A model generated the notes under the pieces. It ran no database searches, was not told where the DNA came from, and worked only from the letters and a program-made list of their open reading frames with translations. Source: Bacteroidota bacterium (GTDB taxonomy: Bacteria; Bacteroidota; Bacteroidia; Flavobacteriales_D; Sanyastnellaceae). From it: a stretch of 64,000 nucleotides of DNA. Positions 25,751-34,967 of the stretch are shown one piece after another. Position 1 is the stretch's first letter. Every line of letters begins with the position of its first letter. The stretch is taken from contig JAQBVN010000003.1 in NCBI GenBank assembly GCA_027622975.1, positions 62,001-126,000 of the forward strand, written 5' to 3'. The position numbers and the translations under genes were made by a program.

Positions 25751-27847
25751 GTGTGGGGAAGGCCTGACATACTCTGGGGATTGTTGGCAATCGCCATTCC
25801 GATTGCCTTGCACCTGCTGCAATTGCGGCGGTACAAGCGAGTTGCTTTCTCCAATGTCGCCTTCCTCAAAGACGTCCAGAAGGAAACCCAAAGCAGGCAC
25901 CGGCTCCGGAACTTGCTCATTCTGTTGAGCAGAATTCTCGCGTTTTCGTGTTTGGTCTTGGCCTTTGCGGATCCCATTCTCCGCGAGAACGACGCCGATG
26001 CGCAGACGTCTCGCGCAGCGGTCTCGGTCTATGTTGACAACAGCCCTTCGATGATGGGTGCTGGTGAAAACAGTCCCCTTCTTCAAGAGGCCAAACAAAA
26101 GGCCACATCTCTGGTTGAAGCGTTTGAAGAGACGGATAAGTTTCATGTATTCACGAGTGATTTTGAGGGGCAAGACCAGCGCTTTGTAACTCAAAATGAA
26201 GCCCTTGAACGAATCGCCGCCATCCAGCCTGGCAACCAGGCACCCGCCCTAGACGCTGTCATCCGCAGGGCTTCAGATCAGTTGGGTCGAAGGGGTGATG
26301 CGGCCGGTTGGTCCTTTTGGGTCAGCGACCTACAGAGAACAAGCCACCAAGTGTTGGGCACTCAGAGCCCCGACACAACCGTGGAATGGCGTGTGGTGCC
26401 TGTTTTGCCCAATGCCGTGCCCAATTTGTGGATTGATTCGGTGTGGTTTGATGCACCGATTGCCTTGTCCAATGAACCAGCGGTGCTTCATGTGAGGATT
26501 GCGCACGACGCCTCCGAGGGGGTGGATGCGTTGCCTCTGACCCTGCGAATGGATGGTGTCACTGAAGCCATCGGGTCCTTTCATGTGGTGCCCGGAATGT
26601 CCACAGACACGGTGTTGAGGTTCACGCACGGAACACCAGGCCCACACGTGTTGGCTGTGTCGCTTCGTGATGCTCCAGTCCAATTTGACGACATCCATTT
26701 CATGGGTTACAGCGTAGAAGCGGCTGTGGAAGTGTATCACTGGGTGGAAGATCTCGACGCGAACACACCTGACTTGGTGAACAGGGCATTGGCCTCCGGA
26801 GCGCCAGCCGTGAAGACCTCGACAGGAACTTCACTGCCTTCACCTCAAGAATTGTCGAAGTTTGATCTTGTCATCGCAGATGCCCTCACAAACCCGGCGC
26901 CAGGTTCGTTGGCGATGCTTCGGGATTTCAACAACGCGGGCGGTACTGTGCTCATCGTGCCAGACAGTGCGGGACGAGGGGTGGTGGCTGTGGCCGAAGC
27001 CATGAGTCTTCCCAAGCCTCGAGGGTGGGTTCGTGAAAATGGTCAGGTCTCCCAAGTTCAATGGAAACATCCACTCTTTCAAGGGGTGTTCCGGCATGTA
27101 CCCTCCAACATTGATTGGCCCGCTTACGACCGCCTGCTCGACAGACCCTTGAGTCTCGATGAAGACGTGATTGCGGTCGCTGCAAGCGGACTCCCTTACT
27201 GGAGCGTACTGACCAATGCAACGGCCACAGGAGGAGACATCCATTGGTTAGCCACCCCCCTTGAAACGGGAAATTTGACCCGCCATGGATTGTTTGTGCC
27301 AATGCTCCTGCGCGTTGCCCAATCCGCGCGCAATGTCCAAAGCCACAGCCTAACCCTCGGCAAAGACCTTGCCCTGGTCGTGCCCGTCTCTGATGACAAC
27401 GACAACACCCGGTCCGCGGACATTGCTTGGACCATCCATCGGGTGACAACAGAGGAATCAGTCCCACCCACAAACGCCCATCAACGCATTGTCCCTGAAG
27501 TACGAAGCACACCAGAAGGTGTCAAACTCGGATGGGGAGAGGCCTTGTCGGTCCCTGGAGCCTACCTGGTGCAACGCGATGATTCCACCACTGCTTCCTT
27601 TGGCATGAACCATGACCGCGTGGAATCCACCTTGGAGGCATGGGATGTCCCAACGTGGAAAGAAGCTGTTGAAGCGGAAGGATGGTCCCACGTGGAGGTG
27701 TGGTTGCGACACGCTGAAGGCCTCGGAGCGATGGTTGAACAACACATTTCTGGGAAGCGATTGGCCTGGTATTTCTTTGCAGCCACGCTTTTGGCTCTGG
27801 CATTCGAATCGATTCTTCTACGCCGATGGAACAAGCTATTCTCCTGA
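25751..27847 (+). CDS. BatA-like membrane protein with VWA-type region
   Basis: 698 residues starting at GTG. The N-terminus is the double-transmembrane BatA domain (ILWGLLAIAIPIALHLLQLR, then RVAFSNVAFLKDVQKETQ and LLILLSRILAFSCLVLAFAD). It is followed by a VWA-like region whose metal motif reads D-N-S-P-S-M (the usual D-x-S-x-S form), a long periplasmic region, and a final transmembrane helix (AWYFFAATLLALAFESILLR). Bacteroidota conserve such proteins, probably in envelope integrity; function is unproven. Its end overlaps the next gene by 22 bases. The start is 28 bases from the divergent DUF2400 start. Confidence 0.87.
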   Translation: MWGRPDILWGLLAIAIPIALHLLQLRRYKRVAFSNVAFLKDVQKETQSRHRLRNLLILLSRILAFSCLVLAFADPILRENDADAQTSRAAVSVYVDNSPSMMGAGENSPLLQEAKQKATSLVEAFEETDKFHVFTSDFEGQDQRFVTQNEALERIAAIQPGNQAPALDAVIRRASDQLGRRGDAAGWSFWVSDLQRTSHQVLGTQSPDTTVEWRVVPVLPNAVPNLWIDSVWFDAPIALSNEPAVLHVRIAHDASEGVDALPLTLRMDGVTEAIGSFHVVPGMSTDTVLRFTHGTPGPHVLAVSLRDAPVQFDDIHFMGYSVEAAVEVYHWVEDLDANTPDLVNRALASGAPAVKTSTGTSLPSPQELSKFDLVIADALTNPAPGSLAMLRDFNNAGGTVLIVPDSAGRGVVAVAEAMSLPKPRGWVRENGQVSQVQWKHPLFQGVFRHVPSNIDWPAYDRLLDRPLSLDEDVIAVAASGLPYWSVLTNATATGGDIHWLATPLETGNLTRHGLFVPMLLRVAQSARNVQSHSLTLGKDLALVVPVSDDNDNTRSADIAWTIHRVTTEESVPPTNAHQRIVPEVRSTPEGVKLGWGEALSVPGAYLVQRDDSTTASFGMNHDRVESTLEAWDVPTWKEAVEAEGWSHVEVWLRHAEGLGAMVEQHISGKRLAWYFFAATLLALAFESILLRRWNKLFS

Positions 27848-29130
27848 CATCTGTCTGCATTCACGACCCGCACAGTCCGTGGCATAACCAAGTGACCGAT
27901 GTGCTACTCATGAACGGCACCATTGCCGCCATGGGGGAAGACGCGGCAGATTCCCTCCCACCTCACGGTTCATCTCTGGATGGTTCAGGTAGCGTCCTAT
28001 CCCCTGGCTGGGTGGACCTTCAGGTACATTTCCGCGAACCCGGCCAAGAAACCAAGGAAGGCATGGTCCAAGGATTGCTCGCCGCTGCAGCGGGAGGGAT
28101 GACCTCTGTTGGCGTTCTCCCCACCACCCATCCTTGTGTGGACCATGCAGGCGCTGTGTCTGGCGTGTTGGCATCTGCCCATCGGGCGCATGCAGCAGGC
28201 ATTCCCACCAAGGCCTTGCCTCTGGCGCATGTGTCGGAGCAGGGTCGCGGACAGCAAATCTCCGAAATGCATGACATGCACGAGGCAGGAGCCGTTGGAT
28301 TCACAGACGATTGTGCCATTGACCGCGTGGGATTGTTGCAACGCGCTTTGACCTACAGTCTCGTCCATGGAAAAGCAGTCATGGATGTGCCCCTAGACCA
28401 AGACCTCAATGCCGGTGGCGTCATGCATGAGGGCGCTGCCAGCACAGCCATGGGGTTGACGGGGTCGCCTTCTGGGGCTGAAACGATGCGCATTGCACGA
28501 GACCTCGACATCCTTCGATATGCGGGCGGACATCTCCACTTTTCAGTTGTGACCACGGCAGAAGGAGTCGAGCTTATTCGACAGGCCAAACGAGAGGGCC
28601 TTCACGTCACATGTGCCACGACAGCGATGCACCTTGCCTACCATGACGAAGACCTGCTCGGGTTTGTAGGGACCCTTCGCATGATGCCTCCCTTGCGATC
28701 TTCGAAGGACCGTGACGCCCTTCGTTTGGGCATCATTGATGGCACAATCGACGCCATCACAAGTGACCACCGCCCCGAGGATCTGGAACATCACGACGTG
28801 GAATTCATGCTGAGCCCAAACGGAGTTGCGAGCTTGCCTTCGGCCTTTGCCTTGTCACTGACAGGCGTACGCGAGGTTTGTCCCAATGAACAAGAAGCTC
28901 TCTCGGCCACGCTTCGCGCTTGGACTTCAGGCCCATCTTCCATTGTTGGATTGGACGCCCATCCCCTGGATGTCGGAGCACCAGCCAACCTCACCTGGTT
29001 TGACCCCCATGCGGCCCACAAACCTCATGTTCATACGCGAGGAATGAACCTGCCCCCACTGCCTGAACAAACCTATGGCCAAGTCCTTGGGACGTTTCAA
29101 GACGGACGATCCTGGCTCGCCCCGAGGTAA
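27826..29130 (+). CDS. dihydroorotase-like amidohydrolase, metal site degraded
   Basis: 434 residues with the overall class I dihydroorotase pattern: LSPGWVDLQVHFREPGQETK, AAAAGGMTSVGVLPTTHP, GAVGFTDDCAI, and the C-terminal ITSDHRPEDLEHHDVEFML. Several metal-binding residues are changed. The DxHxH motif reads DLQVH (first His to Gln); the HxED histidine is missing (MDVPLDQD); and the His of H-V-S-T reads V (LHFSVVTT). It may therefore be a non-catalytic PyrC' type protein. Related degenerate dihydroorotases occur in other Bacteroidota. It overlaps the BatA-like gene by 22 bases. Confidence 0.85.
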   Translation: MEQAILLTSVCIHDPHSPWHNQVTDVLLMNGTIAAMGEDAADSLPPHGSSLDGSGSVLSPGWVDLQVHFREPGQETKEGMVQGLLAAAAGGMTSVGVLPTTHPCVDHAGAVSGVLASAHRAHAAGIPTKALPLAHVSEQGRGQQISEMHDMHEAGAVGFTDDCAIDRVGLLQRALTYSLVHGKAVMDVPLDQDLNAGGVMHEGAASTAMGLTGSPSGAETMRIARDLDILRYAGGHLHFSVVTTAEGVELIRQAKREGLHVTCATTAMHLAYHDEDLLGFVGTLRMMPPLRSSKDRDALRLGIIDGTIDAITSDHRPEDLEHHDVEFMLSPNGVASLPSAFALSLTGVREVCPNEQEALSATLRAWTSGPSSIVGLDAHPLDVGAPANLTWFDPHAAHKPHVHTRGMNLPPLPEQTYGQVLGTFQDGRSWLAPR

Positions 29131-29262
29131 TGTAATCGCCGCTATTCAGCGGGACAGACATGCCGTCCACTGCACTTCCCGTTACTCTCGTTGTCTCGAT
29201 GTTCCGCAACAAAACGAGACTGCCATGCCTTTGGGGGAGCAGTTTTCAAGTGTCAATTGCGG

Positions 29263-29580
29263 TCAAGCTTCCCCCTGTGGTCCCATGTATGGGAGCGGTG
29301 TGCCCAAATCCGTGGCACCATGATCATTGATGGGGCCATGCTGGCTTTCAAATCGTTGAACATTTTCAGCCAATGCCGCCAGCAGCCTTTTGACATGATG
29401 TGGTGACATCACCACACGAGATCGAACCTTGGCTTTGGGCATGCCTGGCATGACCTGAATGAAATCCATGACAAACTCTGCGGGGCTGTGCGTGATCACC
29501 GCCAAGTTGGCGTAAATCCCGGTGGCCACTTCTTCTGGGAGCTCGATGTTGAGCTTACCCTTGGACTCTTGATTGGACAT
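29263..29580 (-). CDS. DUF3467 domain protein
   Basis: 105 residues. The conserved core NIELPEEVATGIYANLAVIT HSPAEFVMDFIQVMPG, followed by KAKVRSRVVMSPHHVKRLLA AL, is the DUF3467 signature, a small cytosolic protein conserved in Bacteroidota and of unknown function. The frame is open from 29649; the ATG at 29580 (MSNQESKGKL) matches homologues and leaves a 14-base gap to the upstream phosphatase gene. The C-terminus (after FESQHGPIND) is low-complexity. Confidence 0.87.
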   Translation of the reverse strand: MSNQESKGKLNIELPEEVATGIYANLAVITHSPAEFVMDFIQVMPGMPKAKVRSRVVMSPHHVKRLLAALAENVQRFESQHGPINDHGATDLGTPLPYMGPQGEA

Positions 29581-29594
29581 GACCCGAAGGTACG

Positions 29595-30299
29595 TCAAGG
29601 AATCAAGGGCAAGGCCAAAACCTCTTCCAACCGTCGGACCGTCTTCCACGCCCCGGGCTCAACAGATCCGCTTGGATTGAAGTGCACCCCCCTCCATCCG
29701 ACGTTTTGCGCTCCCTCAATGTCACTTTCCCAACTGTCTCCAATCATGTAAATCTGGCCTGGATTCACGACTCCCGTGGATTCCAACGCCTTCAAAAATG
29801 CGTCGGGATGAGGCTTCTTGACACCCAAAGCATCACTTGTCAACACCCCATGAAAATATGTGCTCAACCCGCATCGATCCACCTTGAGATGCTGCACCTC
29901 TTCAAAACCATTGGTCAGCAACCACATGTCATGTCCCCTCTTTTGTAGTTCAGACAACAGAGCGTGAGTACCTTGGATCAATCCGGTTTGGTGCGGCGAG
30001 GTGAGGATGTAATGCTGTCCCAAACGTTGGGCCAAATCCTCATTCATTGCAGCACCCAACTTTTCTGAAGCCATGAGAAACCTTTGGCCACGGAGCACGT
30101 CCTTGGTCATCCTCCCCGCCCGGTACTCAGCCCAGCATAGGTCGTTGGCTTCCTCATACGCTTCAATCCAATCCTCCACCCGAGGTATGCCCTTCGCACC
30201 AAGGTCAAATGCATCGTATCCCTGCGTCAATGCCAGGCGTGAATTGGTCTCAAAGTCCCACAGGGTGTGGTCCAAATCAAAAAACAGCAGGGCATTCAT
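29595..30299 (-). CDS. YjjG-family noncanonical pyrimidine nucleotidase (HAD)
   Basis: 234 residues, HAD superfamily with a helical cap. Motif I is FFDLDHTLWDF (nucleophile and acid/base Asp present), motif II is LLTNGF, the Lys of motif III lies in LGVKKPHPDAF, and motif IV is IGDSWESDIEG. The form fits the YjjG/TIGR02254 subgroup, which cleans up non-canonical pyrimidine nucleotides. Start at 30299; it overlaps the upstream membrane-protein gene by 4 bases (ATGA). Confidence 0.9.
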   Translation of the reverse strand: MNALLFFDLDHTLWDFETNSRLALTQGYDAFDLGAKGIPRVEDWIEAYEEANDLCWAEYRAGRMTKDVLRGQRFLMASEKLGAAMNEDLAQRLGQHYILTSPHQTGLIQGTHALLSELQKRGHDMWLLTNGFEEVQHLKVDRCGLSTYFHGVLTSDALGVKKPHPDAFLKALESTGVVNPGQIYMIGDSWESDIEGAQNVGWRGVHFNPSGSVEPGAWKTVRRLEEVLALPLIP

Positions 30300-30748
30300 G
30301 CGGCCAAGGATTTGACCCACACTGAAATGAATGTCAACCAACCAGCCCACAAACCATAGGCGAGCATCATGCGGGCCATGGCAAACGGGGCATCCCGAAA
30401 ATACTTGGCTGCCAGCATGGTAGCGACGGGCACTGAAATCAATCCAGAAACAGCCATCAACCCGACCAATCCAGCCCTGTTTTTCAAGTTGACGAAACGC
30501 CTCCGACTTGGTGTAAAAACCTTTTTGCCACGCTCATTTCTCGGCCCTCTCATGCCTTCCCACCACGAAAAAAGCCACTTTCCAAAATTCCAGAACATCG
30601 CGACTCCAGCAGCAGCACCCAACGTTGAGACAATCCAAACCTCATACCACGGCACACCCGCTGCAACCATGGCCGTGGGAGTCACCAAAAACTTCACCAC
30701 GGCAGCCACCATCCAACCGATGATTTCAAGCCATCCCATCTCTGTCAT
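30296..30748 (-). CDS. small multi-pass membrane protein
   Basis: 150 residues with about four hydrophobic segments (residues ~8-30, 35-60, ~90-115 and ~125-148) and a basic loop between the second and third (RGPRNERGKKVFTPSRRRF). I do not recognise a family with certainty; the layout weakly recalls small multidrug-export/SNARE-associated (DedA-like) proteins. The start overlaps the deacetylase-like gene by 23 bases (an ATG at 30739 is an alternative) and the stop overlaps the phosphatase start, so it is translated as part of a tight operon. Confidence 0.75.
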   Translation of the reverse strand: MTEMGWLEIIGWMVAAVVKFLVTPTAMVAAGVPWYEVWIVSTLGAAAGVAMFWNFGKWLFSWWEGMRGPRNERGKKVFTPSRRRFVNLKNRAGLVGLMAVSGLISVPVATMLAAKYFRDAPFAMARMMLAYGLWAGWLTFISVWVKSLAA

Positions 30749-32168
30749 GCCCTAAAGTACATCTCACACGTTGCCGAAGTTCTTGGGCCATGTGAACATA
30801 TGTTGACTTCCAACCCTTCCATGCCTGATCATCACTCACCGTCGTGTTGTGCCAACAACTCACCCAATGCCCACCAATTGACGCCACAACATCCATCATC
30901 ATTGGCAACTCCACTTTGGCAAACTGGGGGAACAATCGGATGCATTCCATCAACCCCATGTCCATGACGGCCAATGGACGAATGGTCATTGGCAGCACTT
31001 TGTCATGGACCCAATCATAGGCAGGAAAAGGACAACTCACACCTGCCCTGAAGCCGACCTCCCTCGACCACCCAAGCGACGCATCCTCGACAACCGACCG
31101 CATCGACAAGGCTGCCCAACCTTCAGGTTCTGAGCGAAGGAAATGGGCCCGCACGCGTGTGCATTCAAGTCCCATTTGTACGGCCATCCGGGCCTCTTCT
31201 TGAAACACGGCAGGGTCGCTCATGGCGCGATATCCCGGATGCCAATGGACCCTGCCTTCCTCTGTATGAGAAGCCAAATTTTCTACCAAGGCGGGAAGAA
31301 ATTCGCCCTTGGCGTCCAACCCCACATCATAAGGATGGCTGCGGCGTGAACACAAAACATACCAAGACAATGATTCCGTCTCATGAAATCGTCGAATCCA
31401 ACCGTAGGTATCAAAAGGGTCCTGTTCGATGCCCCTCAACACGCGACGACGCTCTCGGCATTGAGACCACCTACCACTCAAAAAATCACGGCATTGGAGC
31501 GCATGGGATTTCCACCACGTTCGGCCTCGATGCTTCAGAGCCACATCAACATCGAAAGTCGGATTCCAGATGAGGCCTCGTGGGGCATTTCTCGCGTTCA
31601 CGGAGCGATCGCGAGGGATTGAGTGAGACCAAAACTCCCACCATGCCACCGCAAAACACTCAGCCCAAGGCAACCGATGTTGCATACCTCGAGACATGAT
31701 GACATCTCCAAATTGAGGTTCATGTTCTTGCAACGACAGCGGAAGTGACGAAGGTGCGGGTCTACCGTGTTCATCTCGCGCACAACCTATTTCCCCCCAA
31801 CATGTCAACGCATAGAACAAGGCCCCAAGCACATCGATCTGCCGACCCTCCTTGCCGTCATTCACAGCACAAGGCATGGCCAAGCACATGAGGCCAAAAC
31901 GATCCGTATGCAACCGTTCACAACTCCATTCAACATGACTGGAGGGTCCAGGTTGCGTCCCATCCAACATGATTGGATGGCATGGCCAGGATACCACGGC
32001 TTCTCCACCCCAACAAAGTGCGACCCTTGAATCCAATTGGGCCGAACCATGCTCCGAGTCACCTAAAACCCACTCGATTTCCACACCCAACCATTCTCTC
32101 CACACCACATCCACCACATACCGCATGCGTTGAGAAGGTTTGGGATGATGCAACGTCCACTTCTCCAT
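30726..32168 (-). CDS. polysaccharide deacetylase-family protein
   Basis: 480 residues, cytosolic-looking (no signal peptide). The C-terminal two thirds fits Bacteroidota polysaccharide deacetylase-like (NodB-fold) proteins: the Asp pair in NPTFDVDVALKHRG, the strand HPYDVGLDAKGEF, VHWHPGYRAMSDPAVFQEEA, TRVRAHFLR, and SREVGFRAGVSCPFPAYDW, with a final WVSCWHNTTVSD. The N-terminal ~170 residues correspond to the accessory region often annotated DUF7033. The substrate is unknown. It lies 3 bases downstream of the WecB-like gene, which makes a cell-surface sugar role likely. Confidence 0.8.
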   Translation of the reverse strand: MEKWTLHHPKPSQRMRYVVDVVWREWLGVEIEWVLGDSEHGSAQLDSRVALCWGGEAVVSWPCHPIMLDGTQPGPSSHVEWSCERLHTDRFGLMCLAMPCAVNDGKEGRQIDVLGALFYALTCWGEIGCARDEHGRPAPSSLPLSLQEHEPQFGDVIMSRGMQHRLPWAECFAVAWWEFWSHSIPRDRSVNARNAPRGLIWNPTFDVDVALKHRGRTWWKSHALQCRDFLSGRWSQCRERRRVLRGIEQDPFDTYGWIRRFHETESLSWYVLCSRRSHPYDVGLDAKGEFLPALVENLASHTEEGRVHWHPGYRAMSDPAVFQEEARMAVQMGLECTRVRAHFLRSEPEGWAALSMRSVVEDASLGWSREVGFRAGVSCPFPAYDWVHDKVLPMTIRPLAVMDMGLMECIRLFPQFAKVELPMMMDVVASIGGHWVSCWHNTTVSDDQAWKGWKSTYVHMAQELRQRVRCTLGHDRDGMA

Positions 32169-32171
32169 CGG

Positions 32172-33317
32172 TCAATCAAGTTTCTCTCCATGCAGAGAGA
32201 GCCCACACCTTTCCAAAGCTTCAAGAATCGAGTGTGCAGCATTGCCCTGACCGTACAAATCATCGACCTCAAACCGATCCAAAGAAAGCATGGATTCAGC
32301 CGCCTTTGCCAACATGGCCGGCTCGGGTACAAGGGTTGAATGACCGCGGGTGATTTGGTCCCTCCATTCTGTGGTATCTCGAAGTACGAGGCATCGAGTT
32401 CCAAGGGAATAGCACTCCTTTTGAACCCCTCCACTATCCGTCAACACCAGCGGTGCCCCATGAATCGATCTCAACAGTTCCGTGGCACCCATGGGCAATG
32501 AAGCATCGATACCCCAGTCCCTCAAGGCCTCTTTCCACGTCATGGACCACAGGGTCAATGAATGTTCCGTTCTGGGGTGGACCGGAAAACAAATCCTCCG
32601 CTGTTGTGATTGTGCCCATTGGCCAGCAGCCTGCAGCCAAGACACCAACCTTGTCACATCGTCGACATTGGAAGGACGATGCATCGTCAACAACACGGGA
32701 CCACACCCCCGATCCTTCTCGCAAAAATGTCGACTTAAGTGGAGGGCATTGTCGTGCATGACGTCCCCTGTTTTCAGAACCACTGGTGCAGAAATAGAGG
32801 GCTTCATTCCAGGGTTCCAACGCTGCTCAATCCCCTCTTGCCGAAGGTGCTCGACAGACTCGTCCGTCGGACAAATCAACACAGATGACATCCGATCCAC
32901 CAAGACTCGATTCACCTCCTCCGGCATGGCCCAGTCTCCAGACCGAAGGCCAGCCTCGACGTGAACCAGGGGAACACCTTCAGCCACCGCAGCCCACGCC
33001 CCGGCCAAGGTTGAATCCGTGTCGCCAAACACCAATACCCAATCGGGCTGATGAGCAAGAATGGCCCTTTGGATCCCATCCATCATGTCCCCAAGGCGTT
33101 TCGCGCGACATGATGGGTCAGGGTGCAATCTCACGTCAGGGGCAGGCATTGAAAATTCTGCAAAGAACTGTTCGCTCAAAACCTCATCGTGATGTTGGCC
33201 TGTGTGAACCCAGGTCGTTTTCCAACCTTGCCTCCCCACCAAGGCACGATGAAGCGCTGCACCCTTGACAAACTGAGGGCGCGCTCCTACAATGACCATT
33301 GCATGGGTCTCTTTCAT
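32172..33317 (-). CDS. wecB: UDP-N-acetylglucosamine 2-epimerase (non-hydrolysing)
   Basis: 381 residues of the GT-B-like WecB/MnaA family, interconverting UDP-GlcNAc and UDP-ManNAc. Family motifs are VGARPQFVKGAALHRAL, HTGQHHDEVLSEQFFAE, VFGDTDSTLAGAWAA, HVEAGLRSGDWAMPEEVNRV and LTDSGGVQKECYSLGTRCLV. ManNAc products feed surface polysaccharides. An ATG 4 codons earlier (33329) is also open; I prefer 33317, where the radC stop and this start share a base (TGATG). It is followed after 3 bases by the deacetylase-like gene. Confidence 0.93.
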   Translation of the reverse strand: MKETHAMVIVGARPQFVKGAALHRALVGRQGWKTTWVHTGQHHDEVLSEQFFAEFSMPAPDVRLHPDPSCRAKRLGDMMDGIQRAILAHQPDWVLVFGDTDSTLAGAWAAVAEGVPLVHVEAGLRSGDWAMPEEVNRVLVDRMSSVLICPTDESVEHLRQEGIEQRWNPGMKPSISAPVVLKTGDVMHDNALHLSRHFCEKDRGCGPVLLTMHRPSNVDDVTRLVSWLQAAGQWAQSQQRRICFPVHPRTEHSLTLWSMTWKEALRDWGIDASLPMGATELLRSIHGAPLVLTDSGGVQKECYSLGTRCLVLRDTTEWRDQITRGHSTLVPEPAMLAKAAESMLSLDRFEVDDLYGQGNAAHSILEALERCGLSLHGEKLD

Positions 33318-33982
33318 CACGTCAACCATCCTTGGTCTGCAAAGCTAACGTACTGACCACCCGCAATGATGATATGATCGAGCAAGGGCAAGTCCAAACA
33401 CTCGCCGGCACTTGCGAGTTGACGTGTCAACCTTCGGTCTGCTTCACTCGGAACGGCATTGCCCGAAGGATGGTTGTGAACCACGACCAACGCGGCTGCG
33501 CGCATGGCCAATGCACGTCCGAATATGATTTTTGGGTCAGCCACAGTGCCCGTCAATCCTCCTTTGGAAATGCATACCTCCGCCATGACCTGGTTCGATC
33601 TGCGGAGCATGACCGCCCAAAATTCTTCATGCTGCAAGTCCGACAGCCGATCGACAAACCGACGATGAACATCTTGGGAAGAGGTCACGCGCAAGCCCAC
33701 CCGACCCAAGGCCATTTGTCGACGTCGACCCAACTCCATGGCCGCTGCGATCATGCACGATTTGGCCGGGCCAATGCCGGGAATCATGGCCAACCCTTCG
33801 GGAGGCCAAGAAGCGAGGTTGTTCAAACACCCCTGTGCCATGTCCATCACTTCCTTGGCCACGTCTTCCGCTGCTTGGCCAGACCGCCCCGTACCAAGAA
33901 GCAACGCCAACAATTCCTCATCCTCAAGAGATTCCACACCTTCACTGGCCACACGCTCTCGGGGACGAAGTGCAATTTTCAT
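33317..33982 (-). CDS. radC: RadC family JAB/JAMM-domain protein
   Basis: 221 residues. The N-terminal helix-hairpin-helix part (IPGIGPAKSCMIAAAMELGR) is followed by the MPN/JAMM domain with VVVHNHPSGNAVPSEADRRL, providing the two histidines and the aspartate of the metal site. The name reflects an old repair assignment; actual function is unresolved. It starts 6 bases after the T-tract of the terminator that ends rpsT transcription, and overlaps the wecB start by one base. Confidence 0.94.
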   Translation of the reverse strand: MKIALRPRERVASEGVESLEDEELLALLLGTGRSGQAAEDVAKEVMDMAQGCLNNLASWPPEGLAMIPGIGPAKSCMIAAAMELGRRRQMALGRVGLRVTSSQDVHRRFVDRLSDLQHEEFWAVMLRRSNQVMAEVCISKGGLTGTVADPKIIFGRALAMRAAALVVVHNHPSGNAVPSEADRRLTRQLASAGECLDLPLLDHIIIAGGQYVSFADQGWLT

Positions 33983-33987
33983 GGCGC

Positions 33988-34017
33988 AAAAAAAAGGCCC
34001 TCCACCATGGGAAGGCC
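33988..34017 (-). terminator. Rho-independent terminator after rpsT
   Basis: On the minus strand, an 8-bp stem GGCCTTCC / GGAGGGCC (34017-33996, one G-T pair) with loop CATGGT is followed by a run of T (33995-33988). It ends rpsT transcription 28 bases after the stop codon; radC begins immediately after, so radC either needs read-through or its own promoter. Confidence 0.85.
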
Positions 34018-34044
34018 CTCAAGTTTGTGCTTGTCGACTCTCAA

Positions 34045-34296
34045 TCAAAGACCGGCGACGTGGAGCGCCAGGCTCGACTTCAGGTTCGCTGCTTTGTTCT
34101 TGTGAATCACATTGCGCTTGGCAAGCTTGTCCAACATGCCACTCACGACGGGAAGCATCGTGGCCGCCTCTGTGGCGTCTTGTGTGGCGCGCAGCTTACG
34201 CACAGCGTTGCGCGCAGTCTTGTGCTGGTAGCGGTTGCGGTCGCGCTTCTTCTCGTCTGAACGGAGGCGCTTGAGGGCTGATTTGTGATGTGCCAT
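34045..34296 (-). CDS. rpsT: 30S ribosomal protein S20
   Basis: 83 residues, standard length. [30 protein letters not shown] is the typical S20 N-terminus, with the basic helical body and the [15 protein letters not shown] end. It binds 16S rRNA in the small subunit. It is monocistronic here: a consensus promoter lies 30-60 bases upstream, and a terminator follows. Confidence 0.98.
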   Translation of the reverse strand: MAHHKSALKRLRSDEKKRDRNRYQHKTARNAVRKLRATQDATEAATMLPVVSGMLDKLAKRNVIHKNKAANLKSSLALHVAGL

Positions 34297-34325
34297 TCTT
34301 GTTCTGCTTGCTAAAAACAGGGGTG

Positions 34326-34355
34326 CAAATATAGCGAGAAAAAAGAGGCGTCCAA
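34326..34355 (-). promoter_or_regulatory. rpsT promoter, Bacteroidota consensus
   Basis: On the minus strand, -33 TTG at 34355-34353, a 19-base spacer, then -7 TATATTTG (34333-34326), an exact match to TAnnTTTG. The transcript would start around 34320, giving a leader of about 25 bases before the rpsT ATG. Confidence 0.75.
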
Positions 34356-34380
34356 GGGTTTGGAGGGAAATTTCATTGAA

Positions 34381-34836
34381 TCACCATTGGAGAAGCAAAT
34401 CCACTTGGAGATAGCCCCCATACAAAGAGTGCCTCACAGGTTCCGTGTAGATCAAATCTCGCGGCACAAAAGTCACCTCTCCGACAAAATCCTCCAAGCT
34501 GTCGTCGTCATGGTCAAACAATGTGATGGTCACCTCCCGGTCTATTTCGATGCCTTGGAAGCTCAGGGATTCAAAATCGATGCGTGCACCGATTCCCTGG
34601 TCAGTCACCACCGGAGAAGTATAGTATTCTTCGTTCCACACCGAAACAACGGCAAAGAAATCTGGAGCCCCAGATTCGCCGAAAGGATCCTCCGCGTAAT
34701 TCACATCATAGGCCAGAATTTCGATTTGGTCAATCACCAAGCGCTCCGTGCCCTGTCCGTCTCCGCATGACACGACCAACCAAGCAACCATCACCAACCA
34801 AAGATGTTGTGCGCGAAAGCTCAAACGTGTGCTCAT
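34381..34836 (-). CDS. lipoprotein with C2-like domain
   Basis: 151 residues. Signal and lipobox (VMVAWLVVSC, cysteine at about residue 24) predict an outer-envelope lipoprotein. The mature part (LVIDQIEILAYDVNYAEDPF through VTITLFDHDDDSLEDFVGEV) has the strand pattern and acidic loops of a C2-type calcium/phospholipid-binding domain; this is a fold guess, not a firm assignment. The frame extends to 34920; I choose the ATG at 34836 because it begins the signal peptide. It is preceded by a candidate promoter and a strong hairpin in its leader. Confidence 0.7.
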   Translation of the reverse strand: MSTRLSFRAQHLWLVMVAWLVVSCGDGQGTERLVIDQIEILAYDVNYAEDPFGESGAPDFFAVVSVWNEEYYTSPVVTDQGIGARIDFESLSFQGIEIDREVTITLFDHDDDSLEDFVGEVTFVPRDLIYTEPVRHSLYGGYLQVDLLLQW

Positions 34837-34873
34837 GATGACCAGCGGCTCTGTGAAATTCTCAAGTGTCAAG

Positions 34874-34893
34874 AAGGGCGCCGAGGCGCCCTT
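34874..34893. repeat. perfect inverted repeat in the lipoprotein leader
   Basis: AAGGGCGCC (34874-34882) and GGCGCCCTT (34885-34893), a 9-bp GC-rich perfect stem with a two-base spacer. There is no T-run after either arm, so it is not a standard terminator; it may slow transcription or act as an RNA or protein recognition site in the 5' leader of the lipoprotein gene. Confidence 0.85.
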
Positions 34894-34967
34894 CCATCCT
34901 AACAATCTACTTGTACCCAATCGAACAGCCTATGCCTTGGCACCAGCGTTCGTTTGATGCACGGATT

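Noticed and set aside
29131-29262. Gap between the convergent dihydroorotase-like and DUF3467 genes
   Set aside because: No T-tract hairpin, tRNA-like fold or short conserved frame could be supported.
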